The notes beneath the pieces were generated by a model that was not told where the DNA came from, searched no databases, and was given only the letters and a program-made list of their open reading frames with translations. Source: Lentibacillus persicus (GTDB lineage Bacteria > Bacillota > Bacilli > Bacillales > Amphibacillaceae). Taken from it: DNA of 64,000 nucleotides. Location: assembly GCF_900112705.1 (NCBI RefSeq), contig NZ_FOMR01000011.1:37053-101052 (forward strand). Reading direction: 5' to 3'. Every line of letters begins with the position of its first letter. Position 1 is the stretch's first letter. Of this stretch, positions 26,935-38,168 are shown piece by piece. The translations under genes were made by a program, and so were the position numbers.

Positions 26935-27579
26935 GTGCTCAGTAATGCCTTTGTTATGGTAGCTATTATATTAATCATCAATATCGCTTATGTGTCCCTT
27001 TCGACCATGCGGATGATTTTGACGCTGAAAGGGCGGCGCTATATGGCTGCTTTTGTCAGCATGTTCGAAATTGTTATTTATGTTCTTGGGCTTGGTCTTG
27101 TGCTTGATAACCTGAACGAGATCCAGAATATCCTTGCCTATGCCATCGGTTTTGGCATTGGCGTTGTTGTAGGCACCAAGATAGAAGAAAAACTGGCGTT
27201 GGGCTATATTACTGTCAATGTGATTTCATCGGATCCTTATATTGATTTTACCCGGCAAATCAGGGAGAAAGGATACGGCGTGACAAGCTGGTTTGCGTAT
27301 GGAATGGAAGGCGATCGGCTGGCAATGCAAATTCTGACGCCAAGAAAATACGAACTGAAGCTTTATGAGACGATTAAAACGATTGATCCGAAAGCATTTA
27401 TTATTTCGTACGAACCGAAACAGATAAATGGCGGCTTTTGGGTAAAGCAAGTGCGACGGGGACGATTATTCAATAATAACCAAAAGAAAGACGGCAGCGG
27501 CGGTGGTTCTGTACCAACAGCGCAGCGGTCAATCGCAAAGCCGGGAAATAACCGAAGTCAGCATCATTTTAAAAAATGA
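26935..27579 (+). CDS. yebE: UPF0316/DUF2179 membrane protein
   Basis: A 214-residue protein. Three N-terminal membrane segments (from [19 protein letters not shown] to about residue 90) are followed by a DUF2179 soluble domain with [21 protein letters not shown]. The start is GTG 26935 behind GGGAGG. It matches B. subtilis YebE and its place between pbuG and purE. Function unknown. The last 35 residues are low-complexity, rich in Gly, Ser, Asn and Gln. Confidence 0.82.
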   Translation: MLSNAFVMVAIILIINIAYVSLSTMRMILTLKGRRYMAAFVSMFEIVIYVLGLGLVLDNLNEIQNILAYAIGFGIGVVVGTKIEEKLALGYITVNVISSDPYIDFTRQIREKGYGVTSWFAYGMEGDRLAMQILTPRKYELKLYETIKTIDPKAFIISYEPKQINGGFWVKQVRRGRLFNNNQKKDGSGGGSVPTAQRSIAKPGNNRSQHHFKK

Positions 27580-27596
27580 CATAATAAAAATATATA

Positions 27597-27640
27597 AAAA
27601 CCGAACAATGGATATGTTTTTACGGCAAACGTTCGATTTT
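27597..27640 (+). promoter_or_regulatory. Inverted PurR box pair upstream of the pur operon
   Basis: Box 1, AAAACCGAACAAT (27597-27609), is a perfect match to AWWWCCGAACWWT. Box 2 (27628-27640) reads AAAATCGAACGTT on the minus strand, with two to three mismatches. The boxes are inverted and 18 nt apart, close to the B. subtilis spacing, and lie directly upstream of the -35. This predicts PurR repression relieved by PRPP. Confidence 0.75.
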
Positions 27641-27643
27641 AAA

Positions 27644-27672
27644 TTGACATCACAGCCGGTTACTGCTATGCT
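27644..27672 (+). promoter_or_regulatory. Sigma-A promoter of the pur operon
   Basis: TTGACA (27644-27649), 17 nt, TATGCT (27667-27672), 22 nt before the riboswitch aptamer. Confidence 0.75.
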
Positions 27673-27694
27673 GTGACTATAAAAATTTATACTG

Positions 27695-27761
27695 CCTCAT
27701 ATATTTTCGGGAATATGGCCTGAAAGTTTCTACCCGGCACCGTAAATGCCGGACTATGAGG
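27695..27761 (+). ncRNA. Guanine-class purine riboswitch upstream of purE
   Basis: P1 CCTCATA (27695-27701) pairs with TATGAGG (27755-27761). GTTTCTACC and the P3 pair CCGGCA/TGCCGG are present, and the specificity base is C27754. It has the same arrangement as the B. subtilis purE leader. A terminator follows at 27858-27912. Confidence 0.95.
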
Positions 27762-27857
27762 GAGGATGGAAATTAACTTGCAGCACGTCTGTTATACCTG
27801 CCCTTCCGGCTGAACCGGAGGCAGGAGTTCAACAGACATGCGTTTATTTAGTTGCGC

Positions 27858-27912
27858 TAAGTCTATTCATCTTCTCTCATACGCTTGGGAGAGACGGATA
27901 GACTTATTTTAT
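27858..27912 (+). terminator. Riboswitch terminator of the pur operon
   Basis: TAAGTCTAT pairs with ATAGACTTA, with an inner TCTCTC/GAGAGA stem, then TTTTATTT. An alternative hairpin (CCTGCC/GGCAGG near 27800-27825) may be part of the switching structure. Confidence 0.85.
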
Positions 27913-27987
27913 TTAGGACCTCATCGTTAATTTATAATACAGCCATTATTTATGAAAAGCTATATAAATCATGAAAAGAGGGATAGA

Positions 27988-28479
27988 ATGGCGCGTGTTG
28001 GTGTGATTATGGGGAGCATCTCGGACTGGGAGACGATGAAACACGCATGCAGCATATTGGAAGTGTTGGAAATCCCTTATGAAAAAAAGGTGATTTCCGC
28101 GCATCGGACACCTGACGATATGTTTACCTATGCAAAGCAAGCAAGGGATAATGGGCTGAATGTCATTATAGCCGGAGCTGGCGGGGCTGCGCATTTACCC
28201 GGGATGGTTGCAGCACAGACTTCACTCCCCGTCATTGGTGTGCCGGTTCAGTCAAAAGCGCTGAATGGTCTTGACTCACTGCTTTCAATCGTGCAAATGC
28301 CTGCGGGAGTTCCGACTGCAACCGTAGCAATTGGCACGTCGGGTGCTAAAAATGCCGGTCTTCTGGCTGCCCGGATAATCGGTGCATTCGACGATCAAGT
28401 TGCTGAAAAACTAGGTGACTACCAGGGAAAGATGAAACAATCGGTTAATGAAATGAGGGATGAACTTGCAGAACAATAA
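27988..28479 (+). CDS. purE: N5-carboxyaminoimidazole ribonucleotide mutase
   Basis: A 163-residue class I Pur[15 protein letters not shown] at the N-terminus and [15 protein letters not shown] with the catalytic-loop His. It converts N5-CAIR to CAIR. ATG 27988 ([10 protein letters not shown]) follows AAGAGGGATAG; the upstream in-frame ATG at 27952 lacks an SD. It is the first gene of the operon, and purK overlaps its end by 20 bp. Confidence 0.95.
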   Translation: MARVGVIMGSISDWETMKHACSILEVLEIPYEKKVISAHRTPDDMFTYAKQARDNGLNVIIAGAGGAAHLPGMVAAQTSLPVIGVPVQSKALNGLDSLLSIVQMPAGVPTATVAIGTSGAKNAGLLAARIIGAFDDQVAEKLGDYQGKMKQSVNEMRDELAEQ

Positions 28480-29596
28480 AGTGGTACTTCCCATGCAAAC
28501 GATCGGCATCATCGGCGGCGGTCAACTGGGACGTATGATGGCAATTGCCGCTAAATATATGGGCTACAAAGTGGCGGTCCTTGACCCGACCCCAAACTGC
28601 CCGACCGCCCAAGTTGCCGACCAGCAAATTACTGCCGATTATGATGATATGGATGGTATCCAAAAGCTTACTGACGTGAGCGATGTCGTTACATATGAAT
28701 TTGAAAATGTTGATCTTGACGCGGCGGCTTTTATCGAACGGCACGATAAACTTCCACAGGGCGCCTATGCACTGGAAATCACCCAGAATCGTGAAAAAGA
28801 AAAAGCGGTCATGAACGAAGCAGGGCTGCCGGTGCCCGCCAATAAGATTGTCGATAGCAGTGAGATTTGCGCGCGTGCATTGGAAAACATGCAGCTTCCG
28901 GCTGTTATTAAAACCATCAGCGGAGGATATGACGGCAAAGGTCAGCTCAAAATAAACACAAGCGATGATATTAAAGCAGCATGTGAATTTGCTGAGCGGA
29001 ACGCCGTAAGCATTATCGAACAATGGGTCCCGTTTGATCAAGAAATATCAGTTGTGTTTACGCGCGGGCAAAGTGGTGAGACTGCTTTTTTTCCGATTGC
29101 GGAAAACGACCATAAAGATCATATTTTATACAAAACAACAGTCCCGGCTTCCATCAGCGCCGTGGTACAGCAAAAAGCGCTCGATGCTGCAGGCAGTCTG
29201 GCGGAAAAAATGAATATTACGGGCACGTTTGCAATCGAAATGTTCGTCAAAGGTGATGACATTTACTTGAATGAGATGGCACCAAGACCGCATAACTCGG
29301 GGCATTATACAATTGAAGCGTGCACAATATCGCAATTTGAACAGCATATCCGAGCTATTTGCGGCCTGCCGTTGATGCCGATTGAACTGCTCAGGTCCGC
29401 TGTTATGGTCAACATTCTTGGTGACGATATGGAAACAGCTTTAACTGAGCTTCCGAAAATGCAGCACGGATTCCTGCATTTGTATGGAAAAGAAACGATA
29501 AAGGCTAAACGGAAGATGGGGCATATTACCTTTATTGCAAATACAGTGGAGGAAGCAAATCGACAACTGACAGCATACGAGGAGGCAAAGCAATGA
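28460..29596 (+). CDS. purK: N5-carboxyaminoimidazole ribonucleotide synthase
   Basis: A 378-residue ATP-grasp enzyme with [14 protein letters not shown] near residue 15, TYEFENVD, and the C-terminal [18 protein letters not shown] motif that holds the carboxylation site. It makes N5-CAIR from AIR, ATP and bicarbonate. The start at 28460 gives the same short lead before IGIIGGG as in B. subtilis PurK; its SD is weak, and translational coupling to purE (20-bp overlap) is likely. Confidence 0.93.
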   Translation: MNLQNNKVVLPMQTIGIIGGGQLGRMMAIAAKYMGYKVAVLDPTPNCPTAQVADQQITADYDDMDGIQKLTDVSDVVTYEFENVDLDAAAFIERHDKLPQGAYALEITQNREKEKAVMNEAGLPVPANKIVDSSEICARALENMQLPAVIKTISGGYDGKGQLKINTSDDIKAACEFAERNAVSIIEQWVPFDQEISVVFTRGQSGETAFFPIAENDHKDHILYKTTVPASISAVVQQKALDAAGSLAEKMNITGTFAIEMFVKGDDIYLNEMAPRPHNSGHYTIEACTISQFEQHIRAICGLPLMPIELLRSAVMVNILGDDMETALTELPKMQHGFLHLYGKETIKAKRKMGHITFIANTVEEANRQLTAYEEAKQ

Positions 29597-30894
29597 TTGA
29601 ACGTTATACCCGCGAAGAAATGGGTTCGATTTGGAGCGAGGACAACAAATACAATGCATGGCTTGAGGTGGAAATTTTAGCGTGTGAAGCATGGCGCGAG
29701 CTTGGCATTATCCCGGCAGATGATGTGGAAAAAATTCGCCGGAACGCTTCTTTCAAGGTAGAACGAATCCAGGAAATTGAACAGGAAACACGGCATGATG
29801 TGGTGGCCTTTACAAGGGCGGTTTCCGAAACACTGGGAGACGAGCGGAAATGGGTGCATTACGGACTCACTTCCACAGACGTTGTCGATACAGCTCAATC
29901 GTATTTACTGAAGCAGGCAAACGATATTATTCGTAAAGACCTGCACCAATTTATCGACGTTTTGAAAAATAAAGCCATTGAACATAAACATACCGTCATG
30001 ATGGGGCGGACACATGGGGTTCATGCCGAGCCGACAACGTTCGGATTAAAAATGGCACTGTGGTATGAAGAAATGAAACGTAACCTTGAACGCTTTGAGC
30101 TTGCGGCTAAAAATATCGAATTCGGCAAAATGTCAGGTGCGGTGGGCACCTACGCGAACATCGATCCGTTTATTGAATCATACGTGTGTGAACAGCTTGG
30201 GCTGACGCCTGCGCCGGTATCCACGCAAACATTGCAGCGTGATCGTCATGCCGACTATATTTCTGCCCTCTCATTGATTGCAACATCAATCGAAAAATTC
30301 GCGACTGAAATCCGCGGTCTTCAGAAAACGGAGACACGGGAAGTGGAAGAGTTTTTTGCAAAAGGTCAAAAAGGCTCATCGGCAATGCCGCATAAGCGGA
30401 ACCCAATCGGCTCGGAAAACATGACCGGCCTTGCGCGTGTCCTGAGAGGGCATATGGTGACCGCATTTGAAAATGTTTCCCTTTGGCATGAACGGGATAT
30501 CTCACACTCATCGGCGGAACGGATTATTTTACCGGATTCAACGATCGCACTGAACTACATGCTGAATCGTTTTTCCGGAATCGTCAGTAAACTGACCGTA
30601 TTTCCTGAAAACATGAAGCGCAACATTGATAAAACGCACGGTGTTATCTTTTCGCAGCGCGTACTGCTTGCACTCGTCGATAAAGGCATGAGCCGTGAAG
30701 AAGCATATGACCTGGTACAGCCGAAAGCAATGCATGCCTGGGAAGAAGGGACGCATTTTAAAGCACTGGTGGAAAATGATGCACAGGTCAGTCAAAATCT
30801 GACCCAGGCTGAGATTGACGATTGCTTTGATTATACGTACCACTTGAAAAATGTGGATGCCATATTTAACCGGATTGGACTTGAGGCGAAATGA
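29593..30894 (+). CDS. purB: Adenylosuccinate lyase
   Basis: A 433-residue lyase of the fumarase/aspartase superfamily. The signature loop [15 protein letters not shown] is near residue 263, and the catalytic His is in [16 protein letters not shown]. It performs two steps, SAICAR to AICAR and adenylosuccinate to AMP. It overlaps purK by 4 bp and purC by 4 bp. Confidence 0.97.
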   Translation: MIERYTREEMGSIWSEDNKYNAWLEVEILACEAWRELGIIPADDVEKIRRNASFKVERIQEIEQETRHDVVAFTRAVSETLGDERKWVHYGLTSTDVVDTAQSYLLKQANDIIRKDLHQFIDVLKNKAIEHKHTVMMGRTHGVHAEPTTFGLKMALWYEEMKRNLERFELAAKNIEFGKMSGAVGTYANIDPFIESYVCEQLGLTPAPVSTQTLQRDRHADYISALSLIATSIEKFATEIRGLQKTETREVEEFFAKGQKGSSAMPHKRNPIGSENMTGLARVLRGHMVTAFENVSLWHERDISHSSAERIILPDSTIALNYMLNRFSGIVSKLTVFPENMKRNIDKTHGVIFSQRVLLALVDKGMSREEAYDLVQPKAMHAWEEGTHFKALVENDAQVSQNLTQAEIDDCFDYTYHLKNVDAIFNRIGLEAK

Positions 30895-31607
30895 TGAAGG
30901 CTGATTTGTTATATGAAGGGAAAGCAAAACAGGTTTATGAGGCAAAGGGCGAGAAAGAAAAGCTCGTGCTTGATTACAAGAATGACGCAACGGCTTTTAA
31001 CGGAGAGAAAAAGGAAGTTTTTTCAGGAAAAGGCCGGCTGAACAATGAAATCTCTGCCTATATTTTCGACGTTTTGAATGAACAGAGCGTCCCTACACAT
31101 TTTGTTGAAAAGCTTTCGGAGACAGAGCAGCTTGTTCACCGGACTGACATCATCCCACTCGAAGTTGTCGTCCGTAACGTGGCTGCAGGAAGCATTACAC
31201 GAAGACTCGGCTTACAAACAGATACATCGTTCAACCCGCCGCTCGTTGAGTTGTTTTATAAAGACGATGACCTTGGTGACCCCTTGATAAATGATGCGCA
31301 TGCCTTATTCCTGAGCGATGTCACCACGTCCGAACTCGAGGAGATAAAAGACAACGCACTGGCAATCAATCAGCAGCTGATCAATTTATTTGAGTCAATC
31401 AATCTCAAACTGGTTGATTTTAAACTGGAATTCGGACGATTGGCCAACGGACGTATCGTGCTGTCTGATGAAATTTCGCCTGATACGTGCAGACTTTGGG
31501 ATATAACGACAAACGAAAATCTGGATAAAGATGTGTTCCGGCAGGGGACCGGTGATTTGCTGGAAGTCTATCAAAAACTATTGAAACGACTGGAGGCCAG
31601 GACATGA
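30891..31607 (+). CDS. purC: SAICAR synthase
   Basis: A 238-residue enzyme with [12 protein letters not shown] at the N-terminus, [13 protein letters not shown] and the C-terminal [10 protein letters not shown] and SPDTCRLWD motifs. It couples CAIR to aspartate with ATP. It overlaps purB by 4 bp (ATGA) and purS by 4 bp. Confidence 0.97.
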   Translation: MMKADLLYEGKAKQVYEAKGEKEKLVLDYKNDATAFNGEKKEVFSGKGRLNNEISAYIFDVLNEQSVPTHFVEKLSETEQLVHRTDIIPLEVVVRNVAAGSITRRLGLQTDTSFNPPLVELFYKDDDLGDPLINDAHALFLSDVTTSELEEIKDNALAINQQLINLFESINLKLVDFKLEFGRLANGRIVLSDEISPDTCRLWDITTNENLDKDVFRQGTGDLLEVYQKLLKRLEART

Positions 31608-31855
31608 AAAAAGTGACCATCCGTATTATGCCGAAGCAGGGTGTACTCGATCCGCAGGGAAAAGCTGTTCAAACATCTCTGAGTGCATTGGGTTTTTCTG
31701 ATGTGAAAGAGGTCCAAACCGGGAAGTTGATTGAACTGTTTGTGGAAGATTACCAGAATATTGATCAACGTGTTCGTGACATGTGCGACAAACTATTGGC
31801 CAATCCGGTTATGGAAGACTATCACTATGAAGTGGAGGAGGTCGCGCGCACATGA
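31604..31855 (+). CDS. purS: Phosphoribosylformylglycinamidine synthase subunit PurS
   Basis: An 83-residue small subunit with [15 protein letters not shown] and [11 protein letters not shown]. It bridges PurQ and PurL in the three-part FGAM synthase found in Bacillus. The gene overlaps both neighbours by 4 bp. Confidence 0.95.
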   Translation: MKKVTIRIMPKQGVLDPQGKAVQTSLSALGFSDVKEVQTGKLIELFVEDYQNIDQRVRDMCDKLLANPVMEDYHYEVEEVART

Positions 31856-32535
31856 AGTTTGCAGTTATCGTTTTCCCCGGGTCGAACTGTGACCGTGATA
31901 TGTATCATGCGATCAAACATGTTCTCGGGATGGAAGCTGATTTAGTCTGGTATGACAATAGCAATCTGGAAAACTATGATGCGATCCTTTTGCCCGGCGG
32001 ATTCTCTTACGGTGATTATTTGCGCTCGGGAGCTATCGCATCAGCATCAAATGTTATGCAGCACATAAAAGCACACGCTGAACAAGGGAAGGCTGTTCTC
32101 GGTGTTTGCAACGGGTTTCAAATACTGCTGGAAGCCGGCCTGTTGCCAGGTGCTATGCTGCCAAATAAAAATTTGTCATTCATGTGCCATTACGAACCGT
32201 TGGCCGTCGCCAATCACAAAACTTGCTTTACGTCGAATTATGAAAAGGGTGAAGTCATTCAGCTGCCAATCGCGCATGGTGAAGGAAATTATTTCGCTGA
32301 TGATGAAACCCTGTCAGCGTTGAAAGCAAATAAACAGATCGTCTTTACGTATGAGAACAACCCGAATGGATCAGCAGCAGACATTGCAGGCATCATTAAT
32401 AGACAAGGCAATGTACTTGGCATGATGCCGCATCCGGAGCGGGCAGTGGAGCGATTGCTCGGCAGTGACGATGGTGTGAAACTGTTTCAGTCATTGATCC
32501 AGAATTGGAGGGACGCTTATGCAGTCAACGCATGA
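31852..32535 (+). CDS. purQ: FGAM synthase glutaminase subunit PurQ
   Basis: A 227-residue class I glutamine amidotransferase. It has FPGSNCDRD at the start, the nucleophile Cys in [10 protein letters not shown], and His/Glu in [10 protein letters not shown]. It supplies ammonia to PurL. The end overlaps the purL start by 17 bp. Confidence 0.96.
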   Translation: MKFAVIVFPGSNCDRDMYHAIKHVLGMEADLVWYDNSNLENYDAILLPGGFSYGDYLRSGAIASASNVMQHIKAHAEQGKAVLGVCNGFQILLEAGLLPGAMLPNKNLSFMCHYEPLAVANHKTCFTSNYEKGEVIQLPIAHGEGNYFADDETLSALKANKQIVFTYENNPNGSAADIAGIINRQGNVLGMMPHPERAVERLLGSDDGVKLFQSLIQNWRDAYAVNA

Positions 32536-34738
32536 AATCAGCCCGGCAAAAGTTGAACAGGAGAAACTCTATCTCGAGATGGGGTTGAGTGAAGAGGAAT
32601 TTGAAAAAGTTAAAAACATCCTTAATCGGCGTCCGAATTTTACTGAAACAGGGATTTTTTCGGTTATGTGGTCGGAGCATTGCAGTTACAAAACTTCCAA
32701 ACCGCTTCTGAAAAAATTTCCGGCGGATGGCCCCGGTGTTTTACAGGGACCGGGAGAAGGTGCAGGCGTCATTGATATTGGCGATGGCCAGGCGGTCGTT
32801 TTCAAAGTGGAAAGTCATAACCATCCTTCAGCGGTTGAACCGTATCAGGGTGCGGCGACAGGTGTAGGCGGGATTATCCGTGATGTGTTTTCGATGGGAG
32901 CCCGTCCGGTCGCCTTGATGAATTCATTAAGGTTCGGCAATTTGACGACCGGCCGCACGAAATATTTGTTCCAGGAAGTTGTTCATGGAATCGCGGGCTA
33001 TGGAAACTGTGTGGGTGTGCCGACGGTCGGCGGTGAAGTGCAATTTGATGACAGCTATGAGGAGAACCCGCTCGTTAATGCCATGTGTGTCGGACTGATT
33101 AATCATGATGACATTCAAAAAGGCATTGCAGCCGGTGTCGGTAATACAGTCATATACGCAGGTGCCCCAACCGGTCGAGATGGAATTCATGGTGCAACGT
33201 TCGCATCAGTTGATCTAAGTGATGAATCTGACGAAGACCGGCCGTCTGTTCAAGTGGGCGATCCATTTATGGAAAAATTATTGATTGAAGCCTGTCTCGA
33301 AGTTATTCACTCTGACGCACTTGTCGGCATGCAGGATATGGGCGCGGCGGGGCTGACTTCATCAGCGAGCGAGATGGCGAGTAAAGCCGGTACAGGAATA
33401 GCCATGAACCTGGATTTGGTGCCGCAGCGTGAGGAAGATATGAATGCGTATGAGCTGATGCTGTCTGAATCGCAGGAACGGATGCTGCTCGTCGTGAAGC
33501 GCGGGCGGGAAAAGGAAATCATCGATGTGTTTGAAAAATACGGATTGCAGGCAGTGGCTGTCGGCGAAGTAACCGAAGAAAAATCATTTCGGCTTATACA
33601 GCATGGCGAGGTCGTTACCGATATTCCGGTTGATGCATTGGCTGAAGAAGCGCCAGTTTACCATATGCCATCAAAAGAAGCGGCATATGTCAAAACGTTT
33701 CAGAAAATGGAGAATGAAGTGCCACATGTGACGGACCATGGTGAAATGCTGAAACAACTGCTCCAGCAGCCGACAATTGCCAGTAAAGAGAGTGTGTATG
33801 ATCAGTACGATTCAATGGTGCAGACGAACACAGTGGTAGCACCGGGATCGGATTCGGCCGTTATTCGGATTAAAGGTACCGATAAAGCATTGGCGATGAC
33901 CACCGATTGCAATTCACGCTATATTTATCTTGACCCGTTAACTGGCGGGAAAATTGCTGTTGCTGAAGCAGCACGGAACATTGTTGCTTCAGGCGCACGG
34001 CCGCTTGGTTTAACCGATGGGCTGAACTTCGGAAACCCGACCAATCCGGAAATTTTCTGGCAGATGGAACAAAGCGTGGAAGGCATGAGTGAAGCTGCCC
34101 GAACATTAAAAACACCTGTTGTCAGCGGGAACGTATCACTTTTTAACCAATCAAACGGAAAATCAATTTTTCCAACACCGGTCGTTGGGATGGTTGGATT
34201 GATTGAATCGCTTGAGCAACTGACCCCGAACTTTTTTCAGCAACCGGGAGATCTGATTTATGTGATTGGCGAAACAAAGGCTGAATTTGGCGGAAGTGAG
34301 CTGCAGAATGTGATGAAAGGGATGTACAAGGGCAAAGCACCTGCCATTGATTTACATGTGGAAGCCAAGCGCCAGAAGCAGCTGCTTACAGCAATCAGGC
34401 AAGGGTTTATCGAGTCGGCACATGACTTGGCTGAAGGCGGCCTTGGTGTTGCACTTGCTGAAAGTGTTTTTAATGGAAAAGGACTTGGGGTGGACGTTTC
34501 GCTTCCCGGCGATCCGACTACTGCCATGTTCAGTGAAACCCAGTCGCGTTTCCTCGTTTCAATTAAGCCGGAGCAGCAAGAGCAATTCGAAGCAGCAATT
34601 GAAAATGCGGTGCAGATTGGCACAGTCACCGGTGATGAAACGTTTGTTATCAGGGCAAATGATGAAGCGTTAATCGACGAAGATGTCCAAACATTGCATG
34701 AATTGTGGAAAGGAGCCATCCCATGCTTCCTCAATTAA
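32519..34738 (+). CDS. purL: FGAM synthase large subunit PurL
   Basis: A 739-residue small-type PurL, the expected length for the Bacillus form that needs PurS and PurQ. Motifs: [44 protein letters not shown] and the second-half repeat [15 protein letters not shown]. It makes FGAM from FGAR, ATP and ammonia. ATG 32519 lies behind GGAGGGACGCTT inside purQ. Confidence 0.97.
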   Translation: MQSTHEISPAKVEQEKLYLEMGLSEEEFEKVKNILNRRPNFTETGIFSVMWSEHCSYKTSKPLLKKFPADGPGVLQGPGEGAGVIDIGDGQAVVFKVESHNHPSAVEPYQGAATGVGGIIRDVFSMGARPVALMNSLRFGNLTTGRTKYLFQEVVHGIAGYGNCVGVPTVGGEVQFDDSYEENPLVNAMCVGLINHDDIQKGIAAGVGNTVIYAGAPTGRDGIHGATFASVDLSDESDEDRPSVQVGDPFMEKLLIEACLEVIHSDALVGMQDMGAAGLTSSASEMASKAGTGIAMNLDLVPQREEDMNAYELMLSESQERMLLVVKRGREKEIIDVFEKYGLQAVAVGEVTEEKSFRLIQHGEVVTDIPVDALAEEAPVYHMPSKEAAYVKTFQKMENEVPHVTDHGEMLKQLLQQPTIASKESVYDQYDSMVQTNTVVAPGSDSAVIRIKGTDKALAMTTDCNSRYIYLDPLTGGKIAVAEAARNIVASGARPLGLTDGLNFGNPTNPEIFWQMEQSVEGMSEAARTLKTPVVSGNVSLFNQSNGKSIFPTPVVGMVGLIESLEQLTPNFFQQPGDLIYVIGETKAEFGGSELQNVMKGMYKGKAPAIDLHVEAKRQKQLLTAIRQGFIESAHDLAEGGLGVALAESVFNGKGLGVDVSLPGDPTTAMFSETQSRFLVSIKPEQQEQFEAAIENAVQIGTVTGDETFVIRANDEALIDEDVQTLHELWKGAIPCFLN

Positions 34739-36129
34739 AAAGCATTAATGAAGAGTGTGGTGTGTTTGGCATTTGGGGGCACGATAAAGCAGCTGAACTG
34801 ACATATTACGGCCTGCATTCAATGCAGCACCGCGGCCAGGAAGGCGCAGGTGTCGTCGTGAATAACCGGCAGAAGCTGAACGTTCATAAGGGGCTAGGTC
34901 TCGTCAATGATGTTTTTAAAGAAGCCGATTTCAGTCAGCTTGCGGGTGATACAGCAGTTGGGCATGTCCGGTATTCCACGCAGGGTGAAAGGTCTTTTGA
35001 AAATGTTCAGCCGTTGGTGTTCCAATCACAGACTGAGGGCATGGCGTTGGCACATAACGGCAATATCATGAACGCTGAAACACTGCGTGGCGAGCTTGAA
35101 GAACAAGGGAGTATTTTGCAGACCTCTTCTGATACAGAAGTGCTCGCGCATCTGATTAAACGCAGAGGCATGGGCATTAATGAAACTTCGATTTCAGATG
35201 CACTCAATAAAATTACCGGTGCGTATGCGTTTATTATTTTAACGGAAGAGAAAATGTATGCAGCGCTTGATCCGAGCGGCATCAGACCATTATCGATCGG
35301 CCGGCGTGGCGATGCTTATGTGGTGGCATCCGAAACGTGTGCTTTTGATCAGATTGGGGCAACATTTGAACGGGAAGTTTTGCCTGGTGAGCTGGTAACG
35401 ATCGATGATGACGGAATAGCATCAACGCGCTTCGCTATGCGAGGCCAGCGGAAAATGTGTGCGATGGAGTACGTTTATTTGTCACGTCCGGACAGTGATG
35501 TCAATGAAGTCAATGTTCATGCTTCACGCAAACGAATGGGAAAAGAATTGGCCGACGAATCGCCTGTTGAAGCAGACATGGTCATCGGCGTGCCCGATTC
35601 GAGCATTTCATCGGCTATCGGCTATGCGGAAGCAAGCGGCCTCCCGTATGAAATGGGGATTATCAAAAATCGTTATGTGGGCAGAACGTTTATCCAGCCT
35701 TCGCAGGAACTGCGGGAGCAGGGTGTGAAATTGAAACTTGCCCCGGTTCGCGGAATTGTTGCCGGAAAGCGAATTGTCATGATCGACGATTCAATTGTCC
35801 GCGGAACGACGAGTAAACGCATTGTACACATGCTGAAACAGGCTGGTGCCGCCGAAGTCCATGTACGGATTGCTTCACCGTCAATTCAACATCCTTGCCA
35901 TTACGGAATTGACATGTCAACACGGGAGGAATTGATCGCTGCCAACTATTCAGTTGATGAAATAAGCGACATTATCGGTGCGGACAGTGTGGCGTTTTTA
36001 TCTGAAGCCGGCCTGGAAAAAGCTATCGTCAAAGATAAGACCATTCATCAGGGAATCTGCATGGCCTGCATGACGGGGAGCTATCCAGTGAATGCGAATG
36101 GCGAGCGGGAAGCGGCTTATCGAAACTGA
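34723..36129 (+). CDS. purF: Amidophosphoribosyltransferase
   Basis: A 468-residue enzyme with an N-terminal Ntn glutaminase and a C-terminal PRTase ([14 protein letters not shown]). The start at 34723 ([16 protein letters not shown]) is favoured by AAAGGAG upstream. It gives an 11-residue propeptide ahead of catalytic Cys12, exactly as in B. subtilis. A Cys-rich Fe-S cluster is expected from C-terminal cysteines such as [11 protein letters not shown]. It catalyses the committed step of purine synthesis. The start overlaps purL by 16 bp. Confidence 0.96.
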   Translation: MLPQLKSINEECGVFGIWGHDKAAELTYYGLHSMQHRGQEGAGVVVNNRQKLNVHKGLGLVNDVFKEADFSQLAGDTAVGHVRYSTQGERSFENVQPLVFQSQTEGMALAHNGNIMNAETLRGELEEQGSILQTSSDTEVLAHLIKRRGMGINETSISDALNKITGAYAFIILTEEKMYAALDPSGIRPLSIGRRGDAYVVASETCAFDQIGATFEREVLPGELVTIDDDGIASTRFAMRGQRKMCAMEYVYLSRPDSDVNEVNVHASRKRMGKELADESPVEADMVIGVPDSSISSAIGYAEASGLPYEMGIIKNRYVGRTFIQPSQELREQGVKLKLAPVRGIVAGKRIVMIDDSIVRGTTSKRIVHMLKQAGAAEVHVRIASPSIQHPCHYGIDMSTREELIAANYSVDEISDIIGADSVAFLSEAGLEKAIVKDKTIHQGICMACMTGSYPVNANGEREAAYRN

Positions 36130-36174
36130 TAAAGAGACAACCATTAATTTCGAGAAAAAGAGGTGAGGCAATCA

Positions 36175-37194
36175 ATGGAAAATATATATAAATCGGCCGG
36201 GGTCGATGTTGAAAAAGGTTATGATGCGGTTGAACGCATAAAAAAACATATAGCCGCAACCGCGCGTCAGGAAGTGCTCGGTGATATCGGTGGGTTTGGC
36301 GGTCTGTTTGAATTAACATCATTAAACTATCAGGAGCCTGTTCTAGTCTCCGGTACTGATGGTGTCGGCACAAAGCTGAAGCTGGCAATCGATCTGGAAA
36401 AGCACGATACAGTCGGCGTTGATCTTGTGGCCATGTGTGTTAACGACATCGTCGCCCAGGGTGCACAACCACTGTTTTTTCTCGATTATATCGCATGTGG
36501 CAAAAATAACCCGGCAAAAATTGAACAAATTGTCGCCGGTATTGCTGACGGATGTAAGCAGTCGGGATCAGCCTTGATCGGCGGTGAAACAGCCGAGATG
36601 CCCGGCATGTATCATGAAAATGATTATGACCTGGCCGGTTTTACGGTTGGAATCGCTGAGAAGTCCAAACTTATAACCGGGAAGACAATTTCAGCCGGCG
36701 ATACAGTGATTGGTCTGGCTTCAACCGGCATTCATTCCAATGGGTATTCATTGGTGCGCAAGCTGGTGCACGATTTGGATTTTGCGAAAACATACGAGGG
36801 TCTTGACGGGCAGCTTGGTGATGTTTTGTTAACCCCAACAAAAATCTATGCAAAGTCCGTTGGCGAAGTTATGAAATCTGTGCCTATTAAAGGGATTTCG
36901 CATATAACCGGCGGCGGATTTTATGAAAATCTTCCTCGTATGATGCCTGATGGGCTGGGCGTGGCACTTGATTCAACCACTTGGGAGCAACCACCCATAT
37001 TTTCCTTCTTGCAGCAGCTTGGCGAAATAGCAGATGACGCAATGTATGGCATTTTTAACATGGGGATCGGAATGGCGCTTGTTGTGTCAGAAAGTGAAAC
37101 GGAGAATGCGCTGAAGATTCTCAACGATCAAGGTGAAAAAGCCTCGGTTATTGGAAAAGTCGTTTCAGAAGAAGGAGTGCATATAACATCATGA
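36175..37194 (+). CDS. purM: AIR synthase (FGAM cyclo-ligase)
   Basis: A 339-residue PurM with [39 protein letters not shown] and [14 protein letters not shown]. It closes the imidazole ring of AIR using ATP. ATG 36175 follows AAAGAGGTGAGG; the GTG at 36163 lies within that SD. The purN start overlaps its end by 4 bp. Confidence 0.97.
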   Translation: MENIYKSAGVDVEKGYDAVERIKKHIAATARQEVLGDIGGFGGLFELTSLNYQEPVLVSGTDGVGTKLKLAIDLEKHDTVGVDLVAMCVNDIVAQGAQPLFFLDYIACGKNNPAKIEQIVAGIADGCKQSGSALIGGETAEMPGMYHENDYDLAGFTVGIAEKSKLITGKTISAGDTVIGLASTGIHSNGYSLVRKLVHDLDFAKTYEGLDGQLGDVLLTPTKIYAKSVGEVMKSVPIKGISHITGGGFYENLPRMMPDGLGVALDSTTWEQPPIFSFLQQLGEIADDAMYGIFNMGIGMALVVSESETENALKILNDQGEKASVIGKVVSEEGVHITS

Positions 37195-37760
37195 CTACAG
37201 CACAGGCAGCCATTTTTGCTTCCGGTACCGGCAGTAATTTTCAGGCTATCATGGAGACAGAAAATCTGCTATGTGATGTTGTCTTGCTCGTTTGTGATAA
37301 ATCGGATGCTGCTGTTGTCGATAAAGCTAAAAACCATGGTGTTCCAACGTTTATTTTTAACCCGAAAGATTTTGAGTCTAAAGCCGATTATGAGCGCGTT
37401 CTGCTGGAAAAGTTGCGGGAGCGGGATGTCAGCTGGATTTTTTTAGCGGGTTATATGCGAATTGTTGGCCCTGTCTTACTGGATGAATTCCCGGCCAGAA
37501 TTGTGAACATACATCCCTCGCTTCTGCCCGCATATCCCGGGTTGGACGCTATCGGACAGGCATATGAAGCCGGGGAAGATACGACAGGCGTGACCGTACA
37601 TTATGTTGACGATGGCATTGATACCGGACCAATTATCGAACAACAGGAAGTTCCGATATATGCGGATGATACGAAGGGACAACTGACAAAGCGCATTCAG
37701 CGAGCTGAGCATAATCTTTATCCGCAAGTGATTCAGCGGCTGGTTGAGAGGGATGGTTGA
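37191..37760 (+). CDS. purN: GAR formyltransferase
   Basis: A 189-residue 10-formyl-THF-dependent GAR transformylase: [12 protein letters not shown] at the start, [10 protein letters not shown], and the catalytic stretch [15 protein letters not shown] with [15 protein letters not shown]. In most bacilli purH follows immediately; here a 408-bp gap with a repeat array separates them. Confidence 0.96.
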   Translation: MTTAQAAIFASGTGSNFQAIMETENLLCDVVLLVCDKSDAAVVDKAKNHGVPTFIFNPKDFESKADYERVLLEKLRERDVSWIFLAGYMRIVGPVLLDEFPARIVNIHPSLLPAYPGLDAIGQAYEAGEDTTGVTVHYVDDGIDTGPIIEQQEVPIYADDTKGQLTKRIQRAEHNLYPQVIQRLVERDG

Positions 37761-37768
37761 AAACGGAG

Positions 37769-38104
37769 TTGAGCGGGAGCGGCGCAAACTTAAGCGAAAA
37801 ACGCCCGAACTTGAGCGGGGACGGTGGTAGCTTGAGCGGGAAATGCTCTAACTTGAGCGGACTCAGCTTAAACTCGAGCAGGAGTAGCACTTAAACGAGC
37901 GACAAGCGGAACGAAACGATCGAGCGCAGCGCCAGAACGAGCGACAAACGGAGCGAAACGATTGAGTACGGCGCCAGAACGAGCGACAAGTGGAACGAAA
38001 CGATCGAGCACGGCGCGAGAACGAGCGACAAGCGGAACGAGATGAGCGAGCGCGGCGCCAAAACGAGCGACAAACGAACTAAAGTGAGCGAGAACGTAAC
38101 TAGA
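37769..38104 (+). repeat. 21-bp intergenic tandem array E, with a 42-bp higher-order section, inside the pur operon
   Basis: The array spans 336 bp, exactly 16 x 21. The first six units (37769-37894) begin TTGAGCG, TTAAGCG or TCGAGCA and end mostly in AAC. From 37895 the unit becomes 42 bp, five times over. Each 42-mer has a GAGCGACAAGCGGAACG-like part (25 bp) and a GAGCGCGGCGCCAGAAC-like part (17 bp). The register never shifts. The minus strand has an open frame with 14-residue repeats, but it has no SD and runs into purH antisense, so it is not called. The array would lie in the pur mRNA between purN and purH. Confidence 0.92.
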
Positions 38105-38168
38105 ACGCACTATCTGTTTATCGTTCTGAGCAATATAAACCAAACAACCTAAACTAAGGAGTTTTTCC

